DNA of 64,000 bases from Anthostomella pinea (GCA_963556695.1 CAUWAG010000003.1:5952001-6016000), one strand, 5' to 3'; counted from the first letter of the stretch, positions 32,396 to 43,204 are shown. Numbers and translations are program-made. Notes: a model not told the origin generated them from the letters alone.

Positions 32396-33227
32396 GGTTG
32401 ATCAGCTTCTCGATCGCCTCGTCGCCGGGGAAGAGACCGTCCTGGACGTCGGCAGAGACCCGCGGAGCGCAGAGCCGCTTCTCGTGGCAGCAGCCACGAG
32501 CGACCCCACAGAGGATGATCTCCGGCATCATGGGACGCGGAGGCAGGGCGAGAATCTGGTTATTGCCGTAGGTCTTCTCAGCAGTGTCCCAGAAGTTCTC
32601 CTCCTCGTAGTCCTCTTTAGCGTCGCCCTCTTCTGTGCAGCCGCGCATGGTGTCGTGGATCGCCTTTCCGAGAACGGACCAGTTAACCAGGGTACCCTCG
32701 AAGCGCAGCACGGTCTTGTTGGACAGGCGGACCAGAGAGAGTTCGTGTTCCTGGTGGCACTTTTGCGCCACCTCCTTGTTTCTCTGCGAGGCCTTCTTGG
32801 AGGATTGAGGGACCGCAACGATGATCAGTTCGATGTTGCGCAGGTGAGAGAATAGCAGCGTGAGAGTTTCCTTGATTCCGGCATAAGTTTGCAGAGCTCG
32901 CCAGTCAATAGCAACGACCTCCGCAGTGAAAAAAGGCTTGAGGCCTCCGAGCTGGTGGAAGTCGAGATCCTTGAGAAGCACCGCGTTGAAGTAGAGGACG
33001 TCGTCAGTGCTCATGACTTGGCCGTTAGAGAGGGTTGAGAACGTAGAGTCCAGGGCCATCTTGACCAGCATCTGGTGCTGGTTTACCACCTCGACCTCAC
33101 CATTCTTGGACGCCTCGAATTGGAGGATCTTGGGCCTCAGCTCTTCTCCGCTGATGGCCACCTCCAAGATGGTGTTTTGAAGCTCCGCAGGCATGATTTT
33201 GTTGAGTTCTCGAAGGATGTAGTCCAT
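32385..33227 (-). CDS. uncharacterised fungal protein, 280 aa
   Basis: The intronless frame from the ATG at 33227 has no signal peptide or membrane segment. It begins MDYILRELNKIMPAELQN, loosely recalling F-box-like or 2EXR N-termini (PAELQNTILEVAI), followed by a regular alpha/beta middle (ELIIVAVPQSSKK), an acidic segment (EEGDAKEDYEEENFWDT) and a Cys-containing tail (CGVARGCCHEKRLC). I cannot assign a family or function. Its length, clean frame and normal codon pattern support a real gene. Confidence 0.6.
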   Translation of the reverse strand: MDYILRELNKIMPAELQNTILEVAISGEELRPKILQFEASKNGEVEVVNQHQMLVKMALDSTFSTLSNGQVMSTDDVLYFNAVLLKDLDFHQLGGLKPFFTAEVVAIDWRALQTYAGIKETLTLLFSHLRNIELIIVAVPQSSKKASQRNKEVAQKCHQEHELSLVRLSNKTVLRFEGTLVNWSVLGKAIHDTMRGCTEEGDAKEDYEEENFWDTAEKTYGNNQILALPPRPMMPEIILCGVARGCCHEKRLCAPRVSADVQDGLFPGDEAIEKLINPTE

Positions 33228-33405
33228 TGTAGCTCAAAGGGGATAGGTTATAATAGCGTAGATGGTCTGAAAGTAGCGATCTGGTGATTGGAGGATGTGG
33301 TGTTTGGAGGCTGAGTTGTTGCTCTTGGAGTGGACTGTTATGTTCAACCTGATGCGAGCCTTGAGGTTGTAGATGGGTGAAACTGTGTCTATGTGCGTGT
33401 CGGAT

Positions 33406-34035
33406 TCAGAGACCTCGTGATTGTTGGCAAGCCTTGAGAGCAAGCTCAAAGGATGATGTTGAGGATCTGACTGCAAGCTGTCGTGAGTTTGCAACTGGGA
33501 CAAGCACCGGAGGCTTCACCAATGCGTTCGAAGATGAGCTGATTCTGTGAAAGGATCCAGATCTGGGGATGTCCTTTCCGAGGATGGTGAATGTTGGTGA
33601 AGTGGTGTGAAGTTGTTCAAGCAATGGATGCCGGTATTTAAACCCCATCTGCATGGGACTATTGAAAGTCGAGTGCCTGAGGTCAGACTTATTGCGGAGA
33701 CGGACGATGTCATCAGCAGTGAGGCAGACGATGTCATCGACGGGGAGGTTGACGATATCATCCACTGAGACGGTTGCCAACAGAGTGCCGAGCAAACAAT
33801 CCTCGCTAGTGTACCGCATCCAGCATACTAGGCCGGACCCGCATCTGACGCTGACATTTTTTTCGAAGCTGCCACTGCCAATGCCAGTGTAGATCCAGGT
33901 CAGAGTCGTCGTCTCAAGTTTGGGGGGCTCGAAAGACTCAAAGACTTTGAGCTGGCTTCCACCGGCAACCTCCCGTAACCAGCCTTCGAGCGTCTCCTTC
34001 AACTCGAGGACCTGACGCTCTCGCGGCTGTAGTTC
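33406..34035 (-). CDS. possible exon of an unrecognised gene
   Basis: A TTTTCAG acceptor ends at 34036 and the frame after it (ELQPRERQVLELKETLEGWL.., VFESFEPPKLETTTLTWIYTGIGSG, SVRCGSGLVCWMRYTSEDC) looks protein-like for about 95 codons. It then enters a 24-bp tandem repeat encoding V/ADDIV units and less convincing sequence to the stop at 33406. I found no start exon upstream. It may be the remnant of a larger gene, or chance. Confidence 0.25.
   Translation of the reverse strand, partial: ELQPRERQVLELKETLEGWLREVAGGSQLKVFESFEPPKLETTTLTWIYTGIGSGSFEKNVSVRCGSGLVCWMRYTSEDCLLGTLLATVSVDDIVNLPVDDIVCLTADDIVRLRNKSDLRHSTFNSPMQMGFKYRHPLLEQLHTTSPTFTILGKDIPRSGSFHRISSSSNALVKPPVLVPVANSRQLAVRSSTSSFELALKACQQSRGL
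33703..33774. repeat. 24-bp tandem repeat, three units
   Basis: GACGATGTCATC-type units begin at 33703, 33727 and 33751. On the minus strand they encode three (V/A)DDIV peptides. Confidence 0.85.
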
Positions 34036-35078
34036 CTGAAAACACTGTCCTGAATGTCTTGGGCCAATTGACTCTTTTCACCGGGCCAAAGCGAATAGGG
34101 GGGTGCTCCGTCGGAGCGGGCCAGGGGCTGAGTCACAGGACAGGACCATCGTTTGGCCGGCTGCCGAAGCCCCACCCTGGGTCAGGCTCAAACAGCTGGC
34201 ATAGCTTAGCCGGCACTGGCAGCCAAGCCGGTCAAAACCGTCACGAAAATCTTGACTTAAGAAACCCTTCTCTTCTTCTTTTTTTTCCTCGTGCGGCTGG
34301 CATGACTCAAAAACATTACCCGTGTTGCTCGAATCCCTTTTCCTTCACTGGAAAACACCATGGATTAATCACCGTAGCGTCAGTCATTGCCACAGAGGAA
34401 TCAAAATTGCAGGCCAGTTTTCTTGCCTTTACGCGATCCATCTTCGAAAGCCTCTTGGTGCTTCTTGGACCGCGGCAGATAACGCCGGACATACCCATCC
34501 TTGATGACGATTGATCCATAGGATCCCATGGCCGAGCTGTATGGCATTGGATCGGCGTCGTCCCGACTTGTTGAGTGCTCCAGCTTCCAGTAATACAACA
34601 TGTACACCTTCCAGTCTGGGCGCAAGGTTGCGGTAGAGCCTGGATTGATCCCAACATCGATACCATCTCTCAATCTGCTGGGTTGGGAACACGAAGTCCA
34701 ATCTGGGCGAAGTTGATTCATGTGCCTCCAGTTATTCTCACGTGAAGTAAGGAGACGTAGTTATGGTAGTGTTATGTGCCGAGTTGCAAGGCTTCAAATA
34801 CCACTACCATCATGACTGGCGGCCGAAGACAATCAGTCATTAGGTATGCAAGTAGGCATTCAAACCGCAGGGGAAGGACGTCCTTGTGGCACGACTTCCG
34901 ACAAGTCGGCCGCCGGCAACTCCGTATGTTCAGGTGATGATGTATGGCTTCCGGGGAATCGTTGGGAAGATTTCATTTGAGGCCGACAAGTAATAGTGTA
35001 CCCACCGCCTGGTTTTTCTCTGCGGCCGAGAACCATCACCGCAAGACGCGGCAGATTCATATCGCTTGGTGATAGAAC
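34036..35078. other. intergenic region with a dispersed-repeat segment
   Basis: No supported gene. Bases about 34,625-34,705 resemble 51,323-51,400 (see findings). Short open frames on the minus strand at 34,400-34,720 could belong to the same remnant but carry no recognisable domain. Confidence 0.4.
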
Positions 35079-36362
35079 TTACTCGCCCTGCTCATCTCCA
35101 ATCTTCTCCAGCTTCCCCATCTCTCGCTTCTCGCCAGACTCGCCAATAAGTCTAACCCGGTCCAATCGCACCTTCTCGCTGTCGCCATCGACGTCCACCA
35201 CGAAGATGACGAGGCTGGTGATGTTTTGGAAGCGCACAAACCGCAATCCGATGTTAGCTGTGCCGTTGGAGTTCCAGTCGTTTTCGCCGATCTCGATAGT
35301 CTGTGTGGGGTCGATGTCTTCTGCTTCGTCGAAGCCAAGGTTGTGAGGTCGGTTGGTGAACAGTTTGATCGTCTTGGGTCTCATCGGTACATCGTCGTCG
35401 TCACTGTCTGTGGGCGGCAGAGATGTGATCTGTAAACTTGCATTAGCCTCCTGTCGCGTAGTCCGATATAGGACCACCCATACCTGTAGTGTGTGGAGTT
35501 TGACGGCTGAGTTGAACGGGGTGAAGAGCAACAGCTGTTCGTCCGTGTCGCTCTCCACCCAGTCCTTCTCGTCGCTTGTGCTCTTGCCCTTGTCCAGCGC
35601 ACTTGGCTTGTCCTTGCTGAAGAGCGCTCGGACCGGGAAATCTGTCTCTGCATTCAGCAATTCTAGTCCCTTTACGTCGATGCTGTCGGAGATGTCGGTG
35701 TAGCCCCGCGGCAGATCAGCGCCTCTCCATGAGGCACCTCCTGAGCTCGAGCTCGAGCCAGAGCCACCGGTACCGCTGCTGCTGCCGCCCATGTTCTCGA
35801 TGTCGCTTGCCAGTTTCTCTATAACTGACTGGAGCTTTGCAGGGTCGTCTGATGCGACCTTGTATTCAACCGAGCCGCGGCGGAAGACGAGGAAGACAGG
35901 AACCTTCTTGACGTCGTATTTGGAGACAAGAGCTTTAAGCCCCTCGGTTTCGGTGTTCACCTTGGCAAATGTAGCGATTTTGCGTTTCGATAAGGAGCTC
36001 GAGAGTCGTTCGAAGAGGGGAGCCAGCTGTTTGCTTGCTTCGTTGGAGGCTGAGTAGACTATCGCGGGAGAATCAGCCAGCTGGAAGAGGGGGGATGGGA
36101 AGCTTGTGGGTCCACAAGCCACCGCCAAGCTACAGGTCTTCGGGCTTGGGGAGCATGAAGCACAGCATCCGAGAAAGCCAACAGACTGGATGATTCGTAG
36201 CTCCCGAAAACGCGCCGCGCGTCGACGTGATCTCCAATGATCATGGCGGGGGTAAGGTTTAGAGCGAATGCACTTACACTGGACAACGACCGGGACGTTC
36301 GGTGAGTCCTGCAGTAAGCTGCTAAACTGAGCAGCCGACTGTATCTCTACCGGTTTGGACAT
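35079..36362 (-). CDS. thioredoxin-like + PITH domain protein (TXNL1 type), lacking CxxC
   Basis: Three exons (36362-36278, 36058-35484, 35429-35079) give 336 aa. The N-terminal thioredoxin fold (residues about 1-110: PVVVQFYSASNEASKQLAPLF, IATFAKVNTET, VKKVPVFLVFRRG) is followed by a Gly/Ser linker (about 125-145) and a C-terminal PITH domain (RGYTDISDSIDVKGLELLN, LLLFTPFNSAVKLHTLQ, FVRFQNITSLVIFV). TXNL1 homologues bind the 26S proteasome through PITH. Here the usual WCGPC active site is replaced by SASNEASK, so disulfide reductase activity is not expected. Intron 1 is unusually long (219 bp), and I saw no CxxC-coding exon in it. The frame is intact. Confidence 0.88.
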   Translation of the reverse strand: MSKPVEIQSAAQFSSLLQDSPNVPVVVQCKCIRSKPYPRHDHWRSRRRAARFRELRIIQSVGFLGCCASCSPSPKTCSLAVACGPTSFPSPLFQLADSPAIVYSASNEASKQLAPLFERLSSSLSKRKIATFAKVNTETEGLKALVSKYDVKKVPVFLVFRRGSVEYKVASDDPAKLQSVIEKLASDIENMGGSSSGTGGSGSSSSSGGASWRGADLPRGYTDISDSIDVKGLELLNAETDFPVRALFSKDKPSALDKGKSTSDEKDWVESDTDEQLLLFTPFNSAVKLHTLQVWVVLYRTTRQEANASLQITSLPPTDSDDDDVPMRPKTIKLFTNRPHNLGFDEAEDIDPTQTIEIGENDWNSNGTANIGLRFVRFQNITSLVIFVVDVDGDSEKVRLDRVRLIGESGEKREMGKLEKIGDEQGE

Positions 36363-37190
36363 CTTGCTTGCCGAGGCCTAATTCGCCTGGGTGTTGTGGT
36401 TGAGGTTGTGGTGGAGGGAGAAGGGAGGTGTGCGATCAGTGGTTCTAGGCGCCGCTTAGATATTGGTGACGATGGAACAAGGCTGTTGCTGTGTCGCCTG
36501 CCCCGCCGGTATGGTTGATTGCGCTCAGCGGGTACGCCTAATGATAACCTTAGCGGGGCCGTCAGCAAGCCTGTCGTTTCACTCGTCGCGTCCGATAAGC
36601 GTCCGATAAGCAAAACGAAGGTCTGCATTTGACGGAGGCAAGCCTGTGGCTCCTCAACCCATTTTCCAGCCACAATGACGGATGGGTCACGGACCAGGGT
36701 ACAAGGTACCTTGGAGCCCAACGGGTACCCGTTTGTACCAGATTCGTACCCAACTGGGATGATAGCTACTTCTGGGATGGGGACACCACCCATCCCTTCT
36801 TTCAATCAAGCAACTTCCAGAATACAGACCAATAGCCACCATTCGTGACCCTGGTCCTTATTCTGGATACCGCTACCACAAGGCACAAGCCTGTCAAAGG
36901 TTTCATACTTTCACGTGCTTATTATTTCCCAGCCGATACCCCCTGTTGCAATGGGATGTTGCTAATAAAACGTCAGTCTCGGCTACATCTTCTCTCACAT
37001 ACATCCAACTCGACTTGCGTGCCATCACTTTCGCATGTTGTCACCTTTGCGCGTGTAGTTGTCCCTCTCGTATCCCTCAGTCTCCAGATTGCTCGGCTAC
37101 CTAGATACTGCCTACCAGGCAGTATCCAAGTTATACCTATCTTTCCGATAGACTATATTCTCCTCACATGCCTTCCATCACTCAATAGTC
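36363..37190. other. intergenic region, no gene seen
   Basis: A palindromic stretch with GGTACAAGGTACC and GGGTACCCG occurs at about 36,697-36,733. No coding support. Confidence 0.4.
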
Positions 37191-37960
37191 TTATCCATAA
37201 TCATATCCATAATCATCGATGTCGTGATCATTGACTGCGTCCCAGTATTCGTCTTCTTCCACGTAACCTGCTGTATGAAGTGTCCATCCGTGCCTCTCCA
37301 TGCTGCTTCTGATATGCAGAGGGCCATCATCATAAACCTCGAGAATAACCTCTTTGATGGATAACATGGCTCTAAAGCATGTATCGACCAGTGCAATCGC
37401 CTCAGTCGCGACCTTGAGGTGATCTAGGTTGTCGAGCCTTCGCTCCATCGAATTGGTGCTATCTAGGGACGTCGTAAGCGTGCTCCAATTGGTGCAGCGG
37501 CTCTTGATATCCATGAGGGCGACAACGCTTTCGACCTCGAGGGTAACATCACCGGGGTCAAGATAGCGGAACTGCGGAAATTCGATGATGATATGTCGGA
37601 TATAGCCTGCATTATTGCTCCCAATGTGCTTGAGGAACGAAGCTATGAGCTCAGGATAGGCCTTGGTGAAATAGAAGCGATGTTGGCCGTAGAATACCGA
37701 GCTGGCTTCGTAGTGGATAAACTTGCTTGCGCCGAGCAGGCCAGTTGTGAATGTACGTTCTCGATTGTAACCCCGCGAAGGATCGATCGGCTCTTCTTGA
37801 GCCAGTACCTCCTCATATATCTTGTTCCGGAGTTCAGCGGCGAGGCTTAGGAAGCTGATCGATTCATTGGCGGGCGTGTGCTGTTGATTCTGCGTTAGCT
37901 GGGCTCAGATAGAGTCTCTCGTAGGTTGTATTCTGCAGACATTGCGTTGGTTTGGTTGGA
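37191..37960 (-). pseudogene. F-box-like fungal protein with broken N-terminus
   Basis: On the minus strand a continuous frame from about 37,905 to the stop at 37191 encodes ESISFLSLAAELRNKIYEEVL (an F-box-like start), ASKFIHYEASSVFYGQHRFYF and a later IRHIIIEFPQFRYL, ending in an acidic Tyr/Asp-rich tail. No ATG opens it. The only good upstream start (near 37,948: MSAEYNLRETLSEPS) reaches a TAA one base out of register with the downstream frame near 37,908, so a one-base shift probably separates them. Proteins with this layout are abundant and uncharacterised in ascomycetes. Confidence 0.5.
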
Positions 37961-38899
37961 CGGCACCCGACATCTCTGTGTGTGGTAGTTGTTGCATTAT
38001 TTGAGATCGCTGGCATCGGTCTAGCGTTTTTTTTTTGTCGTGAGTAAGGAGAAGGTTGGGCAGCGCTTTAAGGGTACTATCCGTGAACCGATGATCTTGG
38101 TTTTCAGCGTGACAGCGTTGTTGTTTATTGGAAAAGGTCTGTCTCCTGTCCGTGGGACGAAATCACACCTAAGTCTAGTAGTGGGGCCATGTACCACCTG
38201 ACATGTAGGCTGCCTAAGACATACTGCTTACATACACAGATGGATACTGCTCACTGGTTCAGGAAAGCGGTTTCCATAGACGATGTCGGTCAGGTCCTTC
38301 CTCCTTCGCTTCTGAGCCCATCTACCCAACCCCATCGAACCAATCCGGACCGGCCTTTTCACGATCTGTATATTCGATAAGATGATCAGCAGCATCCACG
38401 AGACCATCACGTTGCAGCCATTAAGAATATTGATATTCCGACATTTATAGGCCGTATCCCTCCTATCTTGTTATTAGAAGGCACATATGGAGTGTACCTA
38501 GATCACTCACCAAGTAAGTTGCACGGACAACCAATTGGTTGGGGGAAACTAGTATTAATATCTCAAGCCGGAGAAGAACAATATATCAAGGAGAGAATGA
38601 GAAATAACATCAGTGTCAAATATAAATCCAGTAGCAGTCACAGTATGTAGTTGGAAGCACGAGAGCATTGGTTTGTGGGATGAAGATTTATATTACAGAC
38701 AGACAGCGGAAGACTAAATCAAGGGAAAGGTGCCTTCCCAGGCGAATCCGGAGCTCAGTTCCTATGGTAATTATCCATTGGCAAACCTCACAGCAGACGA
38801 CAAGACTCAACGACAGAAGGTATGTAGCGGTGCACCTCGTTGCCTGGTGCCCTATGTGTATCCTTGTCTACCTCTCTTCGCCTGATCTTTCCGACGCCC
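37961..38899. other. intergenic region, no gene seen
   Basis: Nothing supported on either strand. A T run (about 38,028-38,036) is present. Confidence 0.4.
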
Positions 38900-39088
38900 C
38901 TACTTAGTTGGCTTGGGAGGGGGCTTCGCCGTGCCCGTCGTGTCATAAGAACCACGTCCGGAGCCAACCAGGTCCTCGGAGGACTCTGTTGCCTTGGGCT
39001 TTGGCGGAGGCTTGCTGGTGCCGGTGGTGTCGTAGGAGCCGCGGCCCGTGTCGACAGGGGAGGAGGCGGAGGACTCGAAGACGGCCAT
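38900..39088 (-). CDS. small repeat protein (62 aa) with two GRGSYDTTGT units
   Basis: The ATG at 39088 opens a frame built from two copies of GRGSYDTTGT(S/A)KPPPKP, separated by KATESSEDLVGS, ending PTK. The second unit keeps the same wording despite codon differences, which suggests selection at the protein level. There is no signal peptide or membrane helix; the protein should be soluble and disordered. The 5' flank is a TG/CA-rich microsatellite (about 39,118-39,225). I do not recognise the family with certainty; small stress- or sporulation-linked fungal proteins have similar composition. Confidence 0.6.
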   Translation of the reverse strand: MAVFESSASSPVDTGRGSYDTTGTSKPPPKPKATESSEDLVGSGRGSYDTTGTAKPPPKPTK

Positions 39089-39117
39089 ATCTGCTGTTTA
39101 TGGGGTGTTCGTAGTGT

Positions 39118-39226
39118 TTGTGGTGGTAGTGGGTATGTTGCTGATTCGTGTGTATGTGTGTGTGGTGGTATGGGTATGCTGCTGCTGTGTGTGTATGTGT
39201 GGGTGTGTGTGCGTGTCTGCTGGTAA
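39118..39226. repeat. GT-rich microsatellite upstream of the small repeat protein
   Basis: Imperfect runs of GTGTGT, GGTGGTAGTG and GTGTATGTGTGGGTGTGTGTGCGTGT lie in the presumed leader or promoter of the minus-strand 62-aa gene. Confidence 0.8.
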
Positions 39227-40962
39227 AAGCTGGTGAAGCTGATGAAGCTGATGGAGCTGATGAGGAGGAGAGAAGACGGTTCAAGCTGGGTGAAGATGGG
39301 TATTATATAGAGAAGCATCGCACCATCTCGGTTCATTCCTGCATTCATGATGAAGAGAGTTGTTTAGTCAAGACAAAGCATTTCCACGTTGGCATACAAT
39401 GGCATTCTTACTAGCAGGAAGGAACGATGGTCTTCTCACTGCGAGGAGCTCTGTACAATGGCTTTGTTCCGTCCAGCAGTAAAGTACGTGAACCAAGTAG
39501 CTTTTGTTCTGGCGTCGATGACGGCAAAGCTATTGTGTTGCAATGCCCCTTACCCACTATAACAATAACCCGATGTCGAATGTCTTGTCTGTGGTACTCA
39601 CTTCGAACGGGACCAAAAAGAGAATCCTCACAATGTGCAGTGGGTAAGGATGACAATACGCGGAAAGGGGCATTGGGTCCTCAGATCACTTTGCCCAAGA
39701 AATTCATGCCAATTTTTAGCCGAACCCAGTTGGCAGATTAGAGAAAAGGCAAGGGGTATAGATGTCAACTAATTTCAGATATTTTGGTACGGTAATTGCG
39801 CATTCGCTTGCCATGATACCTATGTAAGCGACCGTATAACTTGAGGAGTGGTGGGGTGCGAAGGACAGAAGCAATAGCTTCATGACATCAGGTGTCAGGC
39901 AGACCTCTTTCCTCCTACCCAGATATCAGAATGACTCCATTGACTTCTTCACCACCGAAGTTGTGTTAACACTAAGATATCTTACAGAGTAAAGAGCGAG
40001 CATAGTGGACTGTATGAAGGAACAAAGCCCTACCCCGGAAAGAATGAGATGCCCCCGCACCCTTGTTATCCAAGACTCATTGTATAACCTACGAGTAGGT
40101 CTTATTTGAGGCCCATTTGTCCCTAGAGCCTCAGCCGGAAAGGGCAAGACGCCCAAGCGACTTTCCCCACCCCGTTCCTTTCAACCCTTTCTCGCCCTCT
40201 GCTCCCAGAGCCCCTTCATTGTGGTAAACCGACACCTGCAACTTGAAATGCGTCTTATTTAGACCGAAACATCCCGATCCCCGTCTACGTCGGGCCATGG
40301 TCCTGCATTCATCTCGTGTACTTCTGGATAAAAAGGTCGTGTGTGGCCTTGGGGTCCATTCTGTACGGAAGCAATGGGTCCTGCGGTGCGGTCCCAGCCC
40401 CATAGCGTGTTGCGCGCTTTGGCTGAGATTTGGGTACATAACTCAGGGGTAACGTGTTCAGGGGTAACGTCATCAGGCTCGAAAGGGGTTTCGAACCATA
40501 TCACGAGACTCGGCCATACTGTTCAACGTTCGACCCTGCGTGGTTTTCGTATCGTTTTGCCTACCTCATAAGTGAGGTCACGCGCAGAGGCTCTATGAGT
40601 CGAACCGAGCCTCATGGCCACGGCTGCACATTGAACATAATGCTGTGACCATTTACAAAACCTATATGGGAGCTGCGAGGATAACACGACATTTAAGGCC
40701 ACCAGCACACAATAGCACCACGTGGCTTCCAATTGTGAATACCAGAATCGGTCTTCTGATCTGCTTTCCCTATAATGTTAATATATATATATGCCTCTTC
40801 CTATCCGGTACTTCTCCAACCCACCCATCCTTTCCACCACGGCACCTACTACGCCCAATACCAGCCAGCACGGAACCAACTAAGCAAAATAACCCACGAT
40901 CGACGTCACGTCATCTACCCTACTACCCTTACCTCGACGCGCAAATCGCAACACCTCTCGCC
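39227..40962. other. intergenic region, no supported gene
   Basis: CAATGCCCCTTACCCAC (39,541) and AAAGGGGCATTGGG (about 39,665) form a spaced inverted pair. Overlapping frames at 40,130-40,650 have no support. A TATAAT..ATATATATATAT stretch at about 40,771-40,792 is a candidate promoter element for the micropeptide at 40963. Confidence 0.4.
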
Positions 40963-41061
40963 ATGGAAGAAGACCCGAAGAAGAGCTACACCCGCTGCGG
41001 CATCTGCGGCATCTGCGGCAACATCCAATGTACCTGCGACGATGACCCCTCCACGTTCTGA
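40963..41061 (+). CDS. candidate 32-aa Cys-cluster peptide
   Basis: ATG in a strong context (CTCGCCATGG) opens a 32-codon frame: an acidic/basic start (MEEDPKKSYT), a Cys cluster RCGICGICGNIQCTC (C-x2-C-x2-C-x4-C-x-C) and an acidic end (DDDPSTF). Five closely spaced Cys suggest thiol metal binding as in small fungal metallothioneins, though the pattern does not match the Neurospora copper metallothionein. A TATA-like run lies about 175 bp upstream and the intervening leader is C/T-rich and CAAC-rich, as in highly expressed fungal genes. It has no signal peptide. The small size means it could be chance. Confidence 0.45.
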   Translation: MEEDPKKSYTRCGICGICGNIQCTCDDDPSTF

Positions 41062-41501
41062 GCATCCTGACATTCGAGGGGGGGTGGGAAACCGGCAGTA
41101 GCGGTTTGGTCATGAAATCGTCCGCGAAACCATGATATAGCACCAAAAAGCCTCGACAGCGACTGTTTTTCCCCGCGATGGCCAGCTCATGGTAAATCTA
41201 GCTGAGGGTTTGCTGCTTGTTCTTCTACGTATGGTACCCGGTGAACGAGCCGAGCTTGGGTGACCTAGGTGATGGTTCAATCAAGGCATAGATAGTAATA
41301 CTTGGTGGTATGGTTACGAGAAGATATCCCCAAGAAAATGAGGGCTGTGGCGGTGACAATAAGGCTGTCGATGAGGTTACAAGTGTGCTGGATCCTTTCA
41401 TTCCGGTTCCAATAAACTCTGGTGTGTGATACTACAGCTTGATTCAAATCGCATAGCTAAGAAACAGCTAACTGATAGTCTTATCATGTTCTGCAACCGA
41501 A
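41062..41501. other. intergenic region, no gene seen
   Basis: Nothing supported. Confidence 0.4.
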
Positions 41502-42560
41502 TCAGAAACCATATGGCTGTGCATGCCAATCTAGATGGGTCCAGCACGCATTAGATGTCACTCCCTCGATCCACTCCCCCTCCGTGGGATTCCCAAGCCT
41601 TCCTCTGCATGTCGTCTTATCGGCGTGAGGAGCTATTCGACGTGAGATGGCCGATAAGTAACAAGACGATGAAGTATTGTGTTGTTCATGAAAGGGCTCC
41701 GCAGCCCTATGTCGTAGGTAGTAGAAAGCGGAAACGCGGCCTTGGAAGCCAACATAAAACTTGATGCATACGTACAGCCTGCGAGTCATTTGTGGTGATC
41801 CGTCGCTCCTCAGCGGCCACAAATGCTCGCGCACGAAAGCCCGGATGCAGTCCAGCCCATTTACCGTTGTGATATCAGCCCGCGTGCATACACCCGGAAC
41901 TCGTGGCAAGTCCCATCTCGGGGCGTCTATATGGAGACTCAGGTGTCGCAAGCTGAGACCTTTTGCCATAAGATACTGACGGGTTTCCTGCCAGTCACGG
42001 TGACGCAAACCGTTATATTTGGGGTCCGGAAATTTGAGTGCCAAGGAGCGAAGATGAGGGAGTGCGTTCCTGGGGACGATGTCGGTCAAGAATATGCTAA
42101 CAGGGTTACGGATTTGGCCGATCCACAGGTTGTAGCTGTCGTGAAGCTGCCAGCGTTCTCGTTCTGAATCTGAACAGACCACCTCATCGTACGGGGAATG
42201 GCCCGAGAGATGGAAATGTGGCGTTTGGCCGTCTGTCGAGGACCGCTCCCTGCGTTGTAATTTGAGCCAAAATTGCCATTCAAATGCTCGGCGTCCAGTA
42301 TACGTGTAGGGGCCTATGCAGAAGTGGTTCTCACTAAAGAGTACTGCATAGGCGTCTTCGGTGAAGGCTTTGCTGACAAGGAACATAGATGTCGGCACCT
42401 GCCAATGCTCGTAGGCCAGAGCCAGTGGCAAGTCCAATGAACATCCTCCTCAAAATCCGTTACAGAAGATCGGCTGGAGATAGAACAGATCATGTTCGTT
42501 CCATTGAAAGCTATTCGCAGGTGAAACCAGGTCCGTCTGACCGAGGATCTTGAGCCTTAG
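41502..42560 (-). pseudogene. F-box-like fungal protein with in-frame stop
   Basis: One frame runs from about 42,560 to 41502. It starts PTELRLKILGQTDLVSP, the usual F-box-like helix, meets a TGA at 42452-42450 (..IFCNGF-stop-GGCSLDLPLALAYEHW), and continues SMFLVSKAFTEDAYAVLFSENHF, a segment conserved in these proteins, then a leucine-rich middle (LPHLRSLALKFPD). No ATG lies in frame at the 5' end; the nearest (42,583) is out of register. Thus the N-terminus and one internal codon are lost. The role of this family is unknown. Confidence 0.6.
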
Positions 42561-43204
42561 CTCCGTTGGAAGGCGCGTATAACATGACGTCCCCGACGAA
42601 TTGGCGGGTGCTTCTCTTTAGCAGCCGGGGACTGACGGGCATCATGTGCGGCAATAACGTCAGAACCACACCCCTCGTAATTACCAGACATGAATGGGCT
42701 ATCCGTTACACCCATGGCACCTCATTCACGGAGGCGTTTTGTTCATGTGGTCAGTCATGCAGAGCACTCCCGGTGAATGGCCACGTCATGAGATGGAGAC
42801 AGCTGTGTTGAATGTAGAGGGTAGAGGACTTACCGCTTAACTGGGTATTGACCAGTCAATGTCCTGGCCCCTCTGAGCAGGGCCGTGTTTGCCTCGGCAA
42901 TATCATCGATCACCGATCACCATCTTGCTCTTCTCTGGATGGCGCCAACTTGCTTCAAGGAGTCACGCGTATGTGTGTATGCGCCCCAACGTCGGCGTCC
43001 CCTGGGATCGTACGCTGATTGCTTCGGGTCTGGTTCCCGCCAGGCCGACGTTCTACAAAGATAAAGACATTGTGGCATATAAATAGCGGGTTCATTCATC
43101 CAGTACCCAGGCTGGAATGCAGGGTGCAGTCACTTGTTGCCTCGATGATCGGGTCCATGGTGATTGGTGTTTTGGGATCAATATCTAGGCTGAGAGTCAG
43201 TATG
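42561..43204. other. intergenic region, no gene seen
   Basis: Nothing supported. Confidence 0.4.

Noticed and set aside
39541..39680. CAATGCCCCTT / AAGGGGCATTG inverted pair as a possible further MITE
   Set aside because: Only about 11 bp match, no TA or other target duplication at the edges, and no second copy in the window.
40131..40650. Several frames of 60-100 codons near two gene-free kilobases
   Set aside because: Mutually overlapping on both strands without any domain; chance open frames in GC-rich DNA.
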